Assembly (NCBI GenBank): GCA_940671915.1 | Contig: CALNVZ010003433.1 | Span: 26,697,381-26,761,380 of the forward strand | Direction of reading: 5' to 3' | Length of the DNA stretch: 64,000 nt | DNA from: Paracentrotus lividus | Taxonomy: Eukaryota > Echinodermata > Echinoidea > Camarodonta > Echinidae | Part shown: in pieces, positions 24,801 to 36,615 of the stretch | How positions within the stretch are numbered: the first letter of the stretch is position 1 | Layout: each line of letters opens with the position of its first letter | Notes under the pieces: model-generated | What the model was told of the DNA's origin: nothing | Database searches by the model: none | What the model saw: the letters and a program-made list of their open reading frames with translations, nothing else | Translations under genes and position numbers: made by a program

Positions 24801-25953
24801 AATTTCTGTAAGCCTATTATGCCATTCAGATGTGAATAATTCGTTTGGACTTTTGACTTTCCATCGTAACTTTCTTACTGGGAGTTAGGTATATTATGGA
24901 TCCATGTTTCACATTAAATGTATTATATAGATTAGCATAATAGTGATATGTCATCAATCAAGATCAAGCTTTTTTCTTAAAAGAATGGCAATAAATGGTA
25001 ATGGCCTCTACCTGGATTTCATAAGTTGACATGTGACCTTTGATCCTTTTACCTACATTCTATTCAGATCAAATTAGATTAGTCTTCTTATGATAGTACA
25101 TACGTACTTTTAAATTTTGAAAGTTACATTGGGACTACTGGGGGTTCTAGTGTAGCATATTACAAAGCACAGTATGCTCTAGGCTTAAGTGTAATATTTT
25201 GACCCTAGATGTCTACTGACCCTTTGACCATATCAGACTCCTTAAATTATTTTATATGAATAGTTGGTTCTGGATAGAAATACAATTCATGTAAGTTTAA
25301 TCATCTATCTATACACAAACTGAACAATAAACCAAAAAAATGAAGCTGTTTTTGAACTCCTTTCCTTATCGATCCTAAATTAACTAATTTGACCCAAATG
25401 CTTAGTTTAAACTCCTTATATGTACTGATCTAATGAGATTTCTTATGGTGAAATAGTCTCGAATTTTATTTTCTTTAGCGTTAAATGAAGATTAATCGAG
25501 ACCACAAGAAAAAAACACAGGAATTTGTTCGTGTCCTAAAATTTTAGCTTGTATTGGCTTTAGTTATGTCCTTCATGTGAAAGTTTGTTGCCTTTTGCAC
25601 CTTTTCCCGCCGGTAACTTTTTACAGGGAGGAATCCATGGGGATACGAATCCTGTACTTTTTTCTGTTCAAACAGAAAGAAGACAAAACATTTTGCTTGT
25701 CTTTTGACTACTTTTTGGGCATTTTAAAAATTTGACAAAACAATATTTGGCCCCAATTTGACCTTATTTGGGACCCCTACGAGTAGCTGACCGGGGGGTT
25801 AGCACGGGGATAACCGAGAGGCTAATTTTGATCGAACCCCCACAGCAACTCAAACTGCTTTTATACAACTTTGGTTGTCCAAAATATACATGCGGGTCCC
25901 CACGGCTGATCACTCATACTACAGGAAGTTGTGGCTTATTACCACTTCTCGAT

Positions 25954-25985
25954 TAAAAAAGTTAAAGGTGAAAGCAAGACTGTGT
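25954..25985 (-). pseudogene. Truncated HYR exon remnant (donor end only)
   Basis: Minus-strand donor ggtaataag and the preceding 30 or so bases are a noisy copy of the 3' end of HYR exon 33759-34022. The remaining 230 bases of the exon are missing. The sequence jumps straight to the upstream HYR flank (25986 onward). Confidence 0.65.
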
Positions 25986-26105
25986 AATTGAGATCAGAAA
26001 TTGTTTTTATTGATATTCTTTTTCTGGGGGATTAATAAAACGCGAAATGGCAACTAACGTCACATGGAAACAGCCTATTTTATATTAGTATAGTATGGTA
26101 TAATT
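25986..26105 (-). repeat. HYR-exon flank cassette without its exon
   Basis: Contains aattgagatcagaaattg, attaataaaacgcgaaatgg, taacgtcacatggaaacagc and ggtataattacc. The same cassette lies beside HYR exons at 34120-34220, 34560-34659, 43195-43290 and 43634-43830. It shows that the HYR exons multiplied together with their intron edges. Confidence 0.75.
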
Positions 26106-27940
26106 ACCGTAGAGTTAATTATAGTGGAGGTCCTGTTCACGGATAGGGTACACTTTTTGTCAACCTCGGGGTCAAATTTTCAAACCCAATGAAACATTGT
26201 ATTTTCTGTTTTTCCTGAAACTTCAGAATGTAAATTTTTATGAAAACTTAGTTCTGGACCTTAATTCCATCTGTTGTACCTCATGCTAAGCCTAATCCCT
26301 TGAATTTAGAACAGTAATTTTAACAAAAGTGGTAGCAATTCTAATAGCATTTTTCACTGAAGGAATGGACTTTTGCCAGTTCTTCTTCAAGTACTTAAAA
26401 CACATCATTTTTGCTACGTAAGGTCCAAATATGAACCTTCTACCTTGTGATTTGCCAATTTTGCAACTAATTTACCCCAAATTTTAGTAGAAAATGTGAA
26501 GTTGATGTGCAAATGTTTTTATTATACTTACAAGACAAGAAGAGTAGTGAGCACCATGTTCATAATTATTCATACCATAGGGGTACCCAGTCCAATTTCT
26601 TATCAAATAACCAGGGGCACACTGTCATTTACTTCAATAACCATCTGAAATAGTTTTTTTCAAGAGTCTATAGTCTTTCTTCATGGCTTCTGTGGGGTCT
26701 GGCCCATGTGTCCTGTGGAAAACCTCCAGGCTGAGTCAGGTTGCATGGTCTTGAGCCACCCTATGAGCCTTCAGCTTCCCAAACCGTTTGTTATTGGTTT
26801 CTTGTCAGGACTTTTAATTGTTCACTCAGGAACATTCATTTCAATGTTATTGAAATAAAATAACCGCTCTACCCACACTTTTTAGTCCCTGATTTAACAC
26901 TCAAGTGCTTCTTTCATGAGCCCAGATGTAAGATACTTGGGAAAAAGCTACCATGGGCATGACTAAAGGTGCAAAGGGTCTCCTTGAATTGCCAAATAAG
27001 CTGAGAGGTCTACAACAACCCACAGATCACAATGAATCAAGGTCGGAATGGATACCACTGACCAGCCATAGATGAAGGTGCGAAAGAGCGAATACTACAT
27101 AGAGGATATCTATACAAACACTTTCCAATACTGGCTCCAGTTTTGCAGTCAGACCCTCCGGGAGGCCTGTGGACAGTTCTTGAGCTCATTTAAACCAAAA
27201 TTTTAACTTTTGGACCATAATTATATGATTTGATGAGAGAAAATTAGAATTTACGGGTGATATGGACTTTCGTCAATTTGGCAAAAGAAAGATGAGTCCT
27301 TCAATTTAAAGAACAGTGTTCTGATCTTGGCACATGTTATTAACAAAGAACTGCTATGGGGATTATCATTGCTGGTAGCACTGGGAATCTGTTCAGAATG
27401 TGAGGCATCCCGGTGAAGACATTTTTATAAAGATTCTGGATGAAAACTTGCAGAAGTATGCTTGTAAATGTTACTCAAAATGTCAAACTTTCCTAATAGT
27501 CCAGATGTTGGTAACTTACTGATCACCAAAAAGTTTGACGAAACTCATTTATTTAAAAGCAAAATTAAAAAAACTTGAAAAATGTCAGGGGTATGAACAA
27601 TTTTGCGGACACCTGTATATTTCATTGAAAGGTGTTTTATAGAGTCTTTTTCGTACAATTTTTCTAGGTTTGTGTTGCTTTTAAACGTCTGGCTTTGCAT
27701 TTTATATTTGGCAGGTCTTTCCATGTGAACAGAAATAGGACGTTACATGTGAACGGAAATATAACATATTTTGCCCTTTGCCAGTTTTTTACCCTTCATT
27801 TTTTCTTGTTTACTTGGTTTTTCTTTAAACAGTTTTCTTTTGAGTTGGTTATAAATATTTGCAAAGAGCATATAGATTTTTTTACAATTATTTCTCTTAG
27901 TCTTTCAAAGACAAAGTACACACAAAGAATGACCAACACT
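26106..27940. other. Intron interval, no gene; possible Tc1/mariner-type end
   Basis: No coding frame could be supported. The sequence near 27585-27620 (gtatgaacaattttgcggac, then acctg) resembles the outer end of Tc1/mariner-type elements, and gttcataattattcatacc near 26560 could be a partner, but no transposase remnant was recognised. A further pair of gtgaacgga-type words lies at 27725-27757. Confidence 0.35.
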
Positions 27941-27944
27941 GATG

Positions 27945-28760
27945 AAGTCAAGGAATAATTCTATGGCGACTAGGATCGCATCTTGCGTACCATTCACAAA
28001 GATGACCAGCTTATATTGATGGGCAATTTCAATGTCAGAGTGGGACATGTAAAGACGTCATTGGAAGACATGGTGTTGGGAAGGAGAACTCCAATGGGAC
28101 GCTTCTGTTGTCACTCTGTGCCAAGCACAGCCTGGCAATTACGAACACAATATGCTGCCTGAAAGACAAACACAAAACGAGCTGGCAACACCCCAGATCT
28201 AAACACTGGCATATCTTTGATTTTTTTTTGTCGTCCAGCAGTAAAACTGACGAGATCTCAGGATAGCAAGTGCCATACGAAGAGCTGACTGCTGGACTGA
28301 CAACTGTTTGATCTGGTCTAAGCTCAATCTGAAGATCCAACAGAAACATAGACAAGCTTCTACAATGTAGTGTGCCAATAAGAAAACTTAATGTAGCCAG
28401 TCTGAGACAGCTTGATGTGACCAATTAACTCATAACATCTCTCAATGCCAGCTTGTCTTCAATGACTACTCCTGTAGTGACATGGAGGAGGGATGGAAAC
28501 AGTTACGCGAATATGTCTACAAGACATCAGCCAAATGCCTAGGATACAGTTAACACAAACATCAAGACTGGTTCCATGAGAATGACCAAGAGATCTGTGA
28601 CCTTCTCAAGCAGAAGAATTTTGCTCATGACATGTTCCTTGCTTGACCAATGACCAAATGGTTGAACAAGCTCTCAGGAAAATGCAAAAAGAGCAGAACA
28701 AAGACCTACCAGTAGACATGCTCTTCACTAACCTGACCAAAAACATTTGATAATGTCAAC
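27945..28760 (+). pseudogene. LINE endonuclease and linker fragment
   Basis: Plus-strand translation shows LILMGNFNVRVGH (the GDFN-R-G motif), VIGRHGVGKENSNGTLLL and AKHSLAITNTI. These are followed by KHKTSWQHPRSKHWHIFDF and, after stops, IRKLNVASLRQ and DMEEGWKQLREYVYKTSAKCLG. This order is typical of the endonuclease and the following linker in the widespread animal LINEs often misannotated as craniofacial development protein 2-like. The RT domain is not seen downstream; the word-repeat cluster begins instead. Frameshifts and stops make it dead. Confidence 0.8.
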
Positions 28761-28925
28761 TGCAGTGGCCTCTGGAATATGCTCTCAGAGAAAGACTGTC
28801 CGGCCTAGTTTATCTTAACTTCTACATGGTGTGTCTGCATGTGTCTACATGTGTATCTGATATTGGCATACTGGTATTCTCCAAAATACACTGCTTATAG
28901 GGAGCATTCTGAACTTGTAGTTTTT

Positions 28926-29892
28926 CCGTTCACATACAATTATGTCACGTCCTGGCCAAAAAAAAAATGAAAATTTCAATCCTTCAGGACCATTTTTTTT
29001 ATCACTCATCTGGTAGAGTAGTGACTTGTATATTGTTTATGGTTTATTAAAATTGATGATTCTACAAAAATAACAAGATGTAAAAAGCATTTACACAACA
29101 AGAAATACTCAAATTCATGTGTGCCCACAGGCCTCTCAGGCAATGTGCGGGAACAATTTGTAATGTACAAAAAATATTAATTAGAGCATTACACTCTTCA
29201 AAAATGTGTCTAAAACATTAAACCAATATGCAAAACAAAGAATATTTGCAACAATCTGGAAAAACAGAAAAAAAAGTGAAGCATATATAAAATGTGTATA
29301 ATTTTCCGTTCACAATAGTTTTGTCACGTCCAGTCTCCCCAAATGCAATTATTTGCATATTTTACAAAAGTAATTACCAAAAAGTTCAAAACACATATAT
29401 CATTCTATTACTGATGCAGTAACTGCAAACATATATCACAATGATAGACTGATATTTTTCTTGTAGATACAGGCATAAGAAGGGAGGGACGTGATAGATG
29501 TGGCAGGACATGACACGTGGGAACGGAAAACTTGCACTTAACACTGCCAATGCATTAAACCATATTTCCTATAAGGGTACACCTGACTGTGTAGCCTTAT
29601 GAATTGTGCTCATCATAATGATATGAGATGGATTCATTGTAGAGCATTATCAGTACAGGCTCTGAGCAAAAACGGCAGGACGTCACAAAATTGTGAACGG
29701 AAAACTGTGAACAAAGATTGAGTCTTGCACAACTTCATCAATGTTAAAGTTCGGACAATGATTTTTGGTACGTAAAATATATATGTCCTATGTAACACTT
29801 TGGCATGGCTAATGAAACATTGCTATAATAATTTTCTCTGAAAGCTCAGTGAATGAATAACACTCAAATGTGAACGGAAAATGTCACGTCCT
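28926..29892. repeat. Periodic word cluster: GTGAACGG paired with GGACGTGAC/GTCACGTCC
   Basis: Two reversed copies (ccgttcac...gtcacgtcc at 28926 and 29306) are followed by two forward copies (ggacatgac...ggaacgga at 29505, ggacgtcac...gtgaacgg at 29678). Last comes a compact head-to-head copy (gtgaacgga at 29870 plus gtcacgtcc at 29883). Intervals are 379, 182, 173 and 205 bp. Filler sequence is unrelated between words. The design matches the 49444-51470 element, whose word is ggatgtgac...gtgaacgga. Confidence 0.7.
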
Positions 29893-30767
29893 GTCACTAG
29901 TTTTCATTGGCCTAAAATTCACACTTTAGAGGTTCCTGTTAATATGAAATGTACATGTATATGATATTTAAGGACAACTCAAACTGTCAACAAAAAGAAA
30001 CAACTAAAACTGATGGGCTAAACAGTGTTAATTTGGCAGCTATAAACAGAAAATTCAATTTTTGAGGTTGACATCTAAAACACCTGCTTAGGCATGTTTG
30101 AATAATTTTTCACCAGAAAGGAACAGAGAATGAGTCCGGTTAAAGCTGGTGTATAGTTTCGGGACAAAGAATAATTTATTTTGATTCACATTAAGATAAA
30201 TTATGATAGATTGAATCCAATAACTATAATAAAGCAAATTATAGTACTTGAAATCTCGTTTTAGTGTCTTTATTTCATAATATAAAGATAAAAAAGATAA
30301 GTCGGGGACCCGTCTCAGGTTAGCGCTCACGTGGAAAACCAATGGAGATTCTCTTGTTTGGGTGTTACACACAGATCGTTAGCACTAATTCACGCCGTAA
30401 CCTCGGGCGTGCGAACCTGTCAGCAGAGGTCTTAACAGCAGCTGGATTGCGCTTCATTCAAACTTTATAAATGAAATTCATTGGAAATATTGAAAGGAAT
30501 GTCACAAGATCTCTCACACATATCTTTTAGTGCAATGTGGACAACATGTAACTACATTTGATCGGTTTTGTGCCCATTCCTTTTTTGTTACCAAGACTAT
30601 ACACCAGGTTTAAGCTAGTGGAGGTAGGACCTATTGGTATATAACTAACAACAATGATAGTTATTTTCTAGCTCATTTATTTTTTGGGTGTGGGGCTCCT
30701 AAATGGAAAAAGTCAAAAGTGTACCCCTATCTGTGAACAGCACCTAGAGTATAATAACCAGTTGTAG

Positions 30768-33738
30768 AGGATCAGTGTGTAGACCCCATGGATATTTTTG
30801 GGAGAACAAAGGTTTGAAAGTGGTTTTGAGTTGCTTAGAGGTCAGTAATCAAAATTAGCTTGGTTAGTCCCTGCTAACCCCCGGCAACTCTCGTAGGGGT
30901 CAAACTAAGGTCAAATTGGGGCCAATATGTTGTCAAATTTTAAAAATGCTCAAAAAGTATCAAAAGAAATAGCAAATTGTTCGTCTTCTTCTATTGAACA
31001 AAAAAAGTGTACAGGAACGTATACGCATGACCTCCCTGTAAAAAGTTATGACAGGAAAAGGTCAAAAGGTCAACGAACTTTCACATGAAGGCATATAAGG
31101 CCAATACAAGCTAAAATTGTTAGGAACGACAAATTTCCTGGGTTTTTTTTTGTGTGTTTATTAATATTCATTAACGCTAAGAAAATTAATTGAGACTATT
31201 TCTACATAAGAAAATCATGATCAGTACATATAAGGGGTCAAACTAAGGTCATTTGGGGTCAAATGAGTTAATTTAGGATCGAAATAAGGTAAAGGAGTTA
31301 AAACAGCTCCATTTTTGTGGTATTGTCAAGTTATGTATAAATAGATGATTAAAACTAACAGATTTGCATTTCTAATCCAGAAACCATATTCAATAAATGT
31401 TAGGGGTCATATGGTCAAAGGGTCAGTAGATCATTTAGGATCAAAATGTTACATTGACCTAAAGATATTGAGCTGTAATATGTACACTAGAACCCCTTGA
31501 GCCATTAACCTCAAATTTAAAAGTAGTATGTACCATCATAAGAAGACAATCTAATTTGATGTAGGTGAAAGGTCAAGGGTCACATGGTCCACTTATGAAA
31601 TTCCAGGTATTTGCCTCATTATTACAATAGTTTCAGAAAAAGCTTGATTTATGTAGATCAACTTCATACAATTTTAGAAAATGTAGGTCAAAGGTCAAAT
31701 GTCAAGGGTCACAGAGGTAAAGCTAGAAGGAAATACAAGTATCTCAAAAGCTATTTGAGATATGAAACTTTAATGATGCCACCATTGAAAGAATCTCATT
31801 ATACGAGACTGCGTATTGGTAAAATGTCAAGGTTCACAGAGGTTTATGTCTGAAATTACTTTTTTTTTAACTGAGGGCTTTTATAACGTCTGAACAATGC
31901 ACGAGAAGTGCGCTTTGTTGGGATATTCATCGATCTTTAATCTATGTTTTAGACTTTTACTGAACCTCAACTTTAATTTGTGCAAGTCTGTCTCCTTTAA
32001 AAAAAAATGTTGTATAATTATGTTATAATAAATGATAACATCACTGATCAATAAAAGCTGCCAGAATAGTTATGTATATCATACTTTTGACATACCCTTT
32101 ACAAAATCTCATCAGACCATCTGCCTATAATCGTGATATCAAATTAAGGTTGAAGTTCAGAGCGGTTCTTGGAATGTCATAACTTGACTATGTGACCTTT
32201 GACCTTTGATATAAATTTTCTTAAAACTCAAATAGATCATCTTTCTATATGATAATATGGTACACTATCATCAAATTGAAGTTCACATCCCAAATACTTC
32301 TACAATCAATATGAGCTGAGGGCACAACAGTTTAGGTCAATGTAACATTTTGACCCTAAATGATCGATTTACCCTTTGACCATACCATGACCCCTTACAC
32401 TTATTGAATGTGGTTTTGGATAAGAAATACAAATCTGTTAGTTTTAATCATCAGTTTACACACAACTTACAGTAAGACAACAATGGAGCTGCTTTAACCC
32501 CTTTACCCTATTTTGGTCACAAATTTGACCCCAAATGACCTTAGTTTGACCCCTTATATCTACTGAATATGATTTTCTTATGCAAGAATAGCTAGTCTCA
32601 ATTAAATTTCTTAATCATAATAGATATAAATAGATTTAAAAAGACACATGAATTTGTCATTCAAATATATTGTAATTTCTGTAAGCCTATTATGCCTTCA
32701 TGTGAAAGTTCGTTGACCTTTTGACTTTTCCCATCGTAACTTCTTACTGGGAGATCAGGTATATATGATCCTGTTCACTTAAAATTTTATATGAGATTAG
32801 CATCTAGTGAATATGTTATCATCAAGATCAAGCTTTTTCTTAAAAGAATGCAATAATGAGGTAAATAGGCCTACCTGGAATTTCATAAGTTGACCATGTG
32901 ACCCTTGACCTTTTACCTACATTCTATCAGATCAAATTAGATTGTCTTCTTATGATAGTACATACTACTTTTAAATTTGAAGTTAATGGCTCTGGGGTTC
33001 TAGTGTACATATTACAGCACAATATCTCTAGGTTAATGTAACATTTTGACCCTAAATGATCTACTGACCCTTTGACCATATCATGACCCCTAACATTATT
33101 TTATTGAATGTGGTTCCTGGATTAGAAATACAATTCTGTAAGTTTTAATCATCTATCTATACCAAACTTGACAATACCACAATAAAAATTGAGCTGTTTG
33201 AACTCCTTTACCTTATTTCGATCCTAAATTAACTAATTTGACCCCAAATGACCTTAGTTTAACTCCTTATATGTACTGATCATGATTTTCTTATGTAGAA
33301 ATAGTCTCAATTTATTTTCTTAGCGTTAATGAATATTAATAGACACACAAAAAAAAAAACCCGGAAATTTGTCGTTCCTAACAATTTTAGCTTGTATTGG
33401 CCTTTATATGCCTTCATGTGAAAGTTTGTTGACCTTTTGACCTTTTCCCGCCGTAACTTTTTACAGGGAGGTCATGGGTATACGATCCTGTTCACTTTTT
33501 CTGTTCAACAGAAGAAGACAAACAATTTGCTATGTCTTTTGATACTTTTTGAGCATTTTAAAAATTTGACAACATATTGGCCCCAATTTGACCTTATTTT
33601 GACCCCTACGAGAGCTGCCGGGGGTTAGCAGGGGACTAACCAAGCTAATTTTGATCGACCCCCAAGCAACTCAAAACTGCTTTTAAACCTTTGTTCCCCA
33701 AAAATATCCATGGGGTCTCCACGCTGATCCTCTACTAC
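30768..33738. mobile_element. Giant palindrome-like intronic element with AGGTCA/TGACCT words
   Basis: The outer left arm (30768-31625) and outer right arm (33738-32868) are close inverse copies, from gtagaggatc to the block caaattggggccaatatg and on to gaaattccaggta. A further inverse, more diverged unit (32150-32830) lies between them, so the right half is a tandem of two units. It is rich in AGGTCA-type hexamers, including a direct pair one base apart at about 31685. No protein. The right edge is about 20 bp from the splice donor of HYR exon 33759-34022. Confidence 0.75.
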
Positions 33739-33758
33739 AGGAGCTTGTTGCTTATTAC

Positions 33759-34022
33759 CTTCTCGTAAAACAGTTAAGGTGAAAGAGCAGTCTGTGTTGG
33801 TCAAACCGCTACCGTCTGTCACTGTGTAGGTGACTGTAATAGGAGTGCCAACGGTGACCTCAAGTCCAGATGGATGATCAGGTACGATTGATGCCATCCC
33901 AGCATCATCTGTAGCAGTTGGTGGTGTCCAGGTGAAGGTATGACTGGTAGTACTATCACCAACAGGAATGGTATATGTCTGGTTTTGAGGACATCCATTA
34001 ACTTCTGGAGGGGTGCTGTCAA
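33759..34022 (-). CDS. HYR exon 5 of the lectin gene
   Basis: 264 nt, phase 1-1; acceptor gatacatcag-like (tgatgtatcaag region), donor gtaata. It reads DSTPPEVNGCPQNQT, FTWTPPTATDDAGMAS, then VTYTVTDGSGLTNTDC and FTLTVLREG. It is a typical HYR unit of 88 codons with the conserved W and C. Close identity to the other units shows recent exon duplication. Known roles of HYR domains are cell adhesion and extracellular protein contacts, as in sea-urchin hyalin. The exact partner here is unknown. Confidence 0.92.
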
Positions 34023-34236
34023 CTGATGTATCAAGACAAAGCAGAAAAACCACATAATAATCATGAAAATGAAGGTTTTACCAATATTTGACATCAAACC
34101 TTTTTTAATGGTTGTCATTTTTAGCTGGAATCAATAAAACGCGAAATGGCAATTAACGTCACATGGAAACAGCACATTTCATATTAAAAATAGCAGCATT
34201 GTACAGTATAATTACCAAGAACTCGATGCTTGTTAC
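34023..34236 (-). repeat. Short intron between HYR exons 4 and 5, made of flank cassette
   Basis: A 214-bp intron built wholly from the repeated HYR-flank cassette (tttgacatca, aataaaacgcgaaatggc, acgtcacatggaaacagc, gtataattacc). It represents the compact ancestral intron, which insertions have enlarged in the other introns. Confidence 0.8.
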
Positions 34237-34500
34237 CTGCTCGTAAAACAGTTAAGGTGAAAGAACAGTCAGTGTTGTTCAAACCGCTACCGTCGTTTAC
34301 TGTGTAGGTGACTGTAATAGGAGTGCCAACGGTGACTTCAAGTCCAGATGGATGATCAGGTTCGATTGATGCGATCCCAGCATCATCTGTAGCAGTTGGT
34401 GGTGTCCAGGTGAACGTATAAGTGGTAGTACTATCACCAACAGGAATGGTATATGTCTGGTTTTGAGGACATCCACTAACCTCTGGAGGAGTGCTGTCAA
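34237..34500 (-). CDS. HYR exon 4 of the lectin gene
   Basis: 264 nt, phase 1-1, donor gtaaca. It reads DSTPPEVSGCPQNQT, YTFTWTPPTATDDAGIAS, VTVGTPITVTYTVNDGSGL and NNTDCSFTLTVLRAG. All HYR landmarks are intact. It differs by only a few residues from exons 3 and 5. The preceding intron carries the 7.6-kb composite insertion. Confidence 0.92.
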
Positions 34501-35446
34501 CTGATGTATCAAGACACATAATAATGCAGGTTTCATTAAAATTTGAGATCAGATTTTTTTTTAAAGGATTTTCTTTTTCTGGTGGAAGTAATAAAATGCG
34601 AAATGGAAACTAACATCACATGGAAACAGCCTATTTCATAGTGAAAATGGCAGCGTTGTACATAGCGGGGCCACCTATGTAGTTTCATTTGCAAGTCATG
34701 TTAATGATTGGCAACATTGTTCTACTTGATCACACATACCAGAAAATATATGTCTCCAATTTTTTAATTGTCCTTTTGTGACCCAAATTTGAGGTAAAAG
34801 GTAAGGCTTCATTAACGTAAACATAAATTTGCTCAAATTGTGTCAAATTTGGTATCAAATTGTAGGTAATTTTTTAACCAGCCAGTTTTGAGCAATATGC
34901 AAAATTAGTCTATTTATGCATAATTCAGTGCATAATGGAGTCAAGTTTAAAAACAATCAGACATAACATATCCATAGACGATATTAATAGCAAATAATCA
35001 AGAATAGAACATGGTTCATACTAGCCTGACATTGCTGCCGCATTCTGGAGACCCTTATAACCTTTAAATTAGGTCAAATGTCAATTTATATGATGATTAA
35101 CAACCTGGAAAAGACAACTTTTTTTTTTATAGCAAAAACCTCATTTTCTGTGAACTTTGACCTTTTTTCTTGGTCAACTGAAATTATGACGACCTATAAT
35201 TTCTGGTTGATGGCATCAAGTTAAACATATTCATGTTAGTATATATACAACCAATTAAAGAAAGAGGTTTTGACCTTAGTCTTATTAGACAGAATTACTT
35301 GGAATAATTCATTGAACACTGGACGTGATCTACTTGATCCCATGAACCAGGAAATGTTCATTTTCAATGACCTATGACCATTAATTCTTGTGAAAAGTCC
35401 AAACAATACAAATTTCCTGCTATTTCCAGGTTTTCTTAGCGTCATA

Positions 35447-36425
35447 GGGTACATGCAGGTAATATGGGCCAGCAGGTAATGTGGGCCACCTGAAGCAAAT
35501 CATGTCGTGACCGTCGACCGGTGACCGGTGACCGATGTGAGCACCATATGTTGTTCATATGGACTGTATACGAAAATATATTGTCGTGAGAGCATCTGAT
35601 GCCGAAATTTCTCTGAGAAAATTGCTGAAAACCAGCAAGCTAGGTAGGTAAAACTTACGGCATTTTTTTACCCTGATGTAAAATTTGATATTTCACAGAA
35701 TGTGATGTGAAAGAGTGTTTGTGGGGGTAACCTCAATTGTTTTGTATATTTAGTAAGCTTATAGTTTCATTTTGATCATACTAGCGCGTACAAGTCAATT
35801 TGTTTTAGTGAAGGGGTGCAATGTGGCATTGAATGCATGCCTGACACAGCAACATTAGTGCAGGTAATATGGGACATCCAAAATGGCGGAAATGATTCTG
35901 GTACTTAGTATTGGGATGAGGCATCAATCTTTTTGCTACGATTTTTTTGGGGTATATTCACAGTATATAATTAATATAAATAACTTATTGTAGGCCTATA
36001 TTGACTTGTATAATGAAAATAATATTAAAAAAAGAAATAATATACAAAATATATAACAATGAAATATATAGTCAAAGGATTTACTGAAGGGTCTTATTAT
36101 AATTTCAAATTATATCTTAAAGTTAATGATTTTCAACATTTAAAGCAAATTCCAGACATGGTAGAGTCATTGTAGTTTTTAAAACATACATTAAATACAT
36201 GTGCCCATATTACCTGCACATGCAGGTAATATGGGCACTTTGGTAATGACGTCAACATTTAAATATTGCAGACAGGGGGATTGGTGATAATTGTTTTTCT
36301 TCACAATAAAAGTTAGAGCAGTAGTTATTGATTCATATAAACAAAGATTAGACTGTGTGTCATTTCGTAATTTTATGCAAATTAGGCAAATGAGCTTAGG
36401 GGGCCCATATTACCTGCATGTACCC
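35447..36425 (+). mobile_element. 979-bp MITE with TA target duplication, word CAGGTAATATGGGC (copy 1)
   Basis: Ends gggtacatgcaggtaatat and its inverse, flanked by TA on both sides (35445-35446 and 36426-36427). The word caggtaatatgggc recurs at 35456, 35473 and 35861, as a head-to-head pair at 36203/36222, and at 36402. Block intervals are 388, about 350 and 190 bp. A near-identical copy lies inverted at 53358-54347. No coding capacity, so it depends on a transposase elsewhere. Confidence 0.9.
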
Positions 36426-36615
36426 TATGTTATGTGAAGTTTGACCTTACCTTGCGGTCATATGCGTCAATAAAAAAGTAGCAAGGTTGATTATCTGATA
36501 AAGGGGTCAAGTAGAACAAAAGAAACTGTGATTATCAAAATGATTAAGCTATATAAAGGCCAAACAGGAATATGGTAAAGACAGAAAACTTTGGCCCTTA
36601 CGTATTCCTTGAATA

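Larger units (their letters stand above)
20310..25985. repeat. Direct duplicate, copy 1, of 28461-33797 (indel-rich; probable raw-read sequence)
   Basis: Runs collinear with 28461-33797 over its whole length, but is 5676 against 5337 bp. Differences are overwhelmingly single-base gains and losses spread evenly, with few substitutions. The change in quality is abrupt. Just outside, 25986-26044 matches 43634-43692 with no difference seen, and the sequence before 20310 matches other HYR-flank copies well. This profile is what uncorrected single-molecule reads look like, so the block may be a gap-fill artefact rather than a second genomic copy. Confidence 0.8.
28461..33797. repeat. Direct duplicate, copy 2 (reference copy) of 20310-25985
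   Basis: Contains, in order, LINE linker debris, the GTGAACGG/GTCACGTCC word cluster, AT-rich filler, the giant palindrome 30768-33738 and the first part of a complete HYR exon. The two arms of its palindrome differ from each other mainly by substitutions, as natural divergence does, so this copy looks trustworthy compared with copy 1. Confidence 0.8.

Noticed and set aside
26540..27640. Tc1/mariner transposon with transposase
   Set aside because: One end-like sequence only; no DDE-type or helix-turn-helix protein remnant recognised.
30303..30335. Terminal repeat of the 28.9-30 kb word cluster (gtctcaggttagcgctc resembles the 49446 end)
   Set aside because: Orientation is wrong for a right end and no partner was found on the left.
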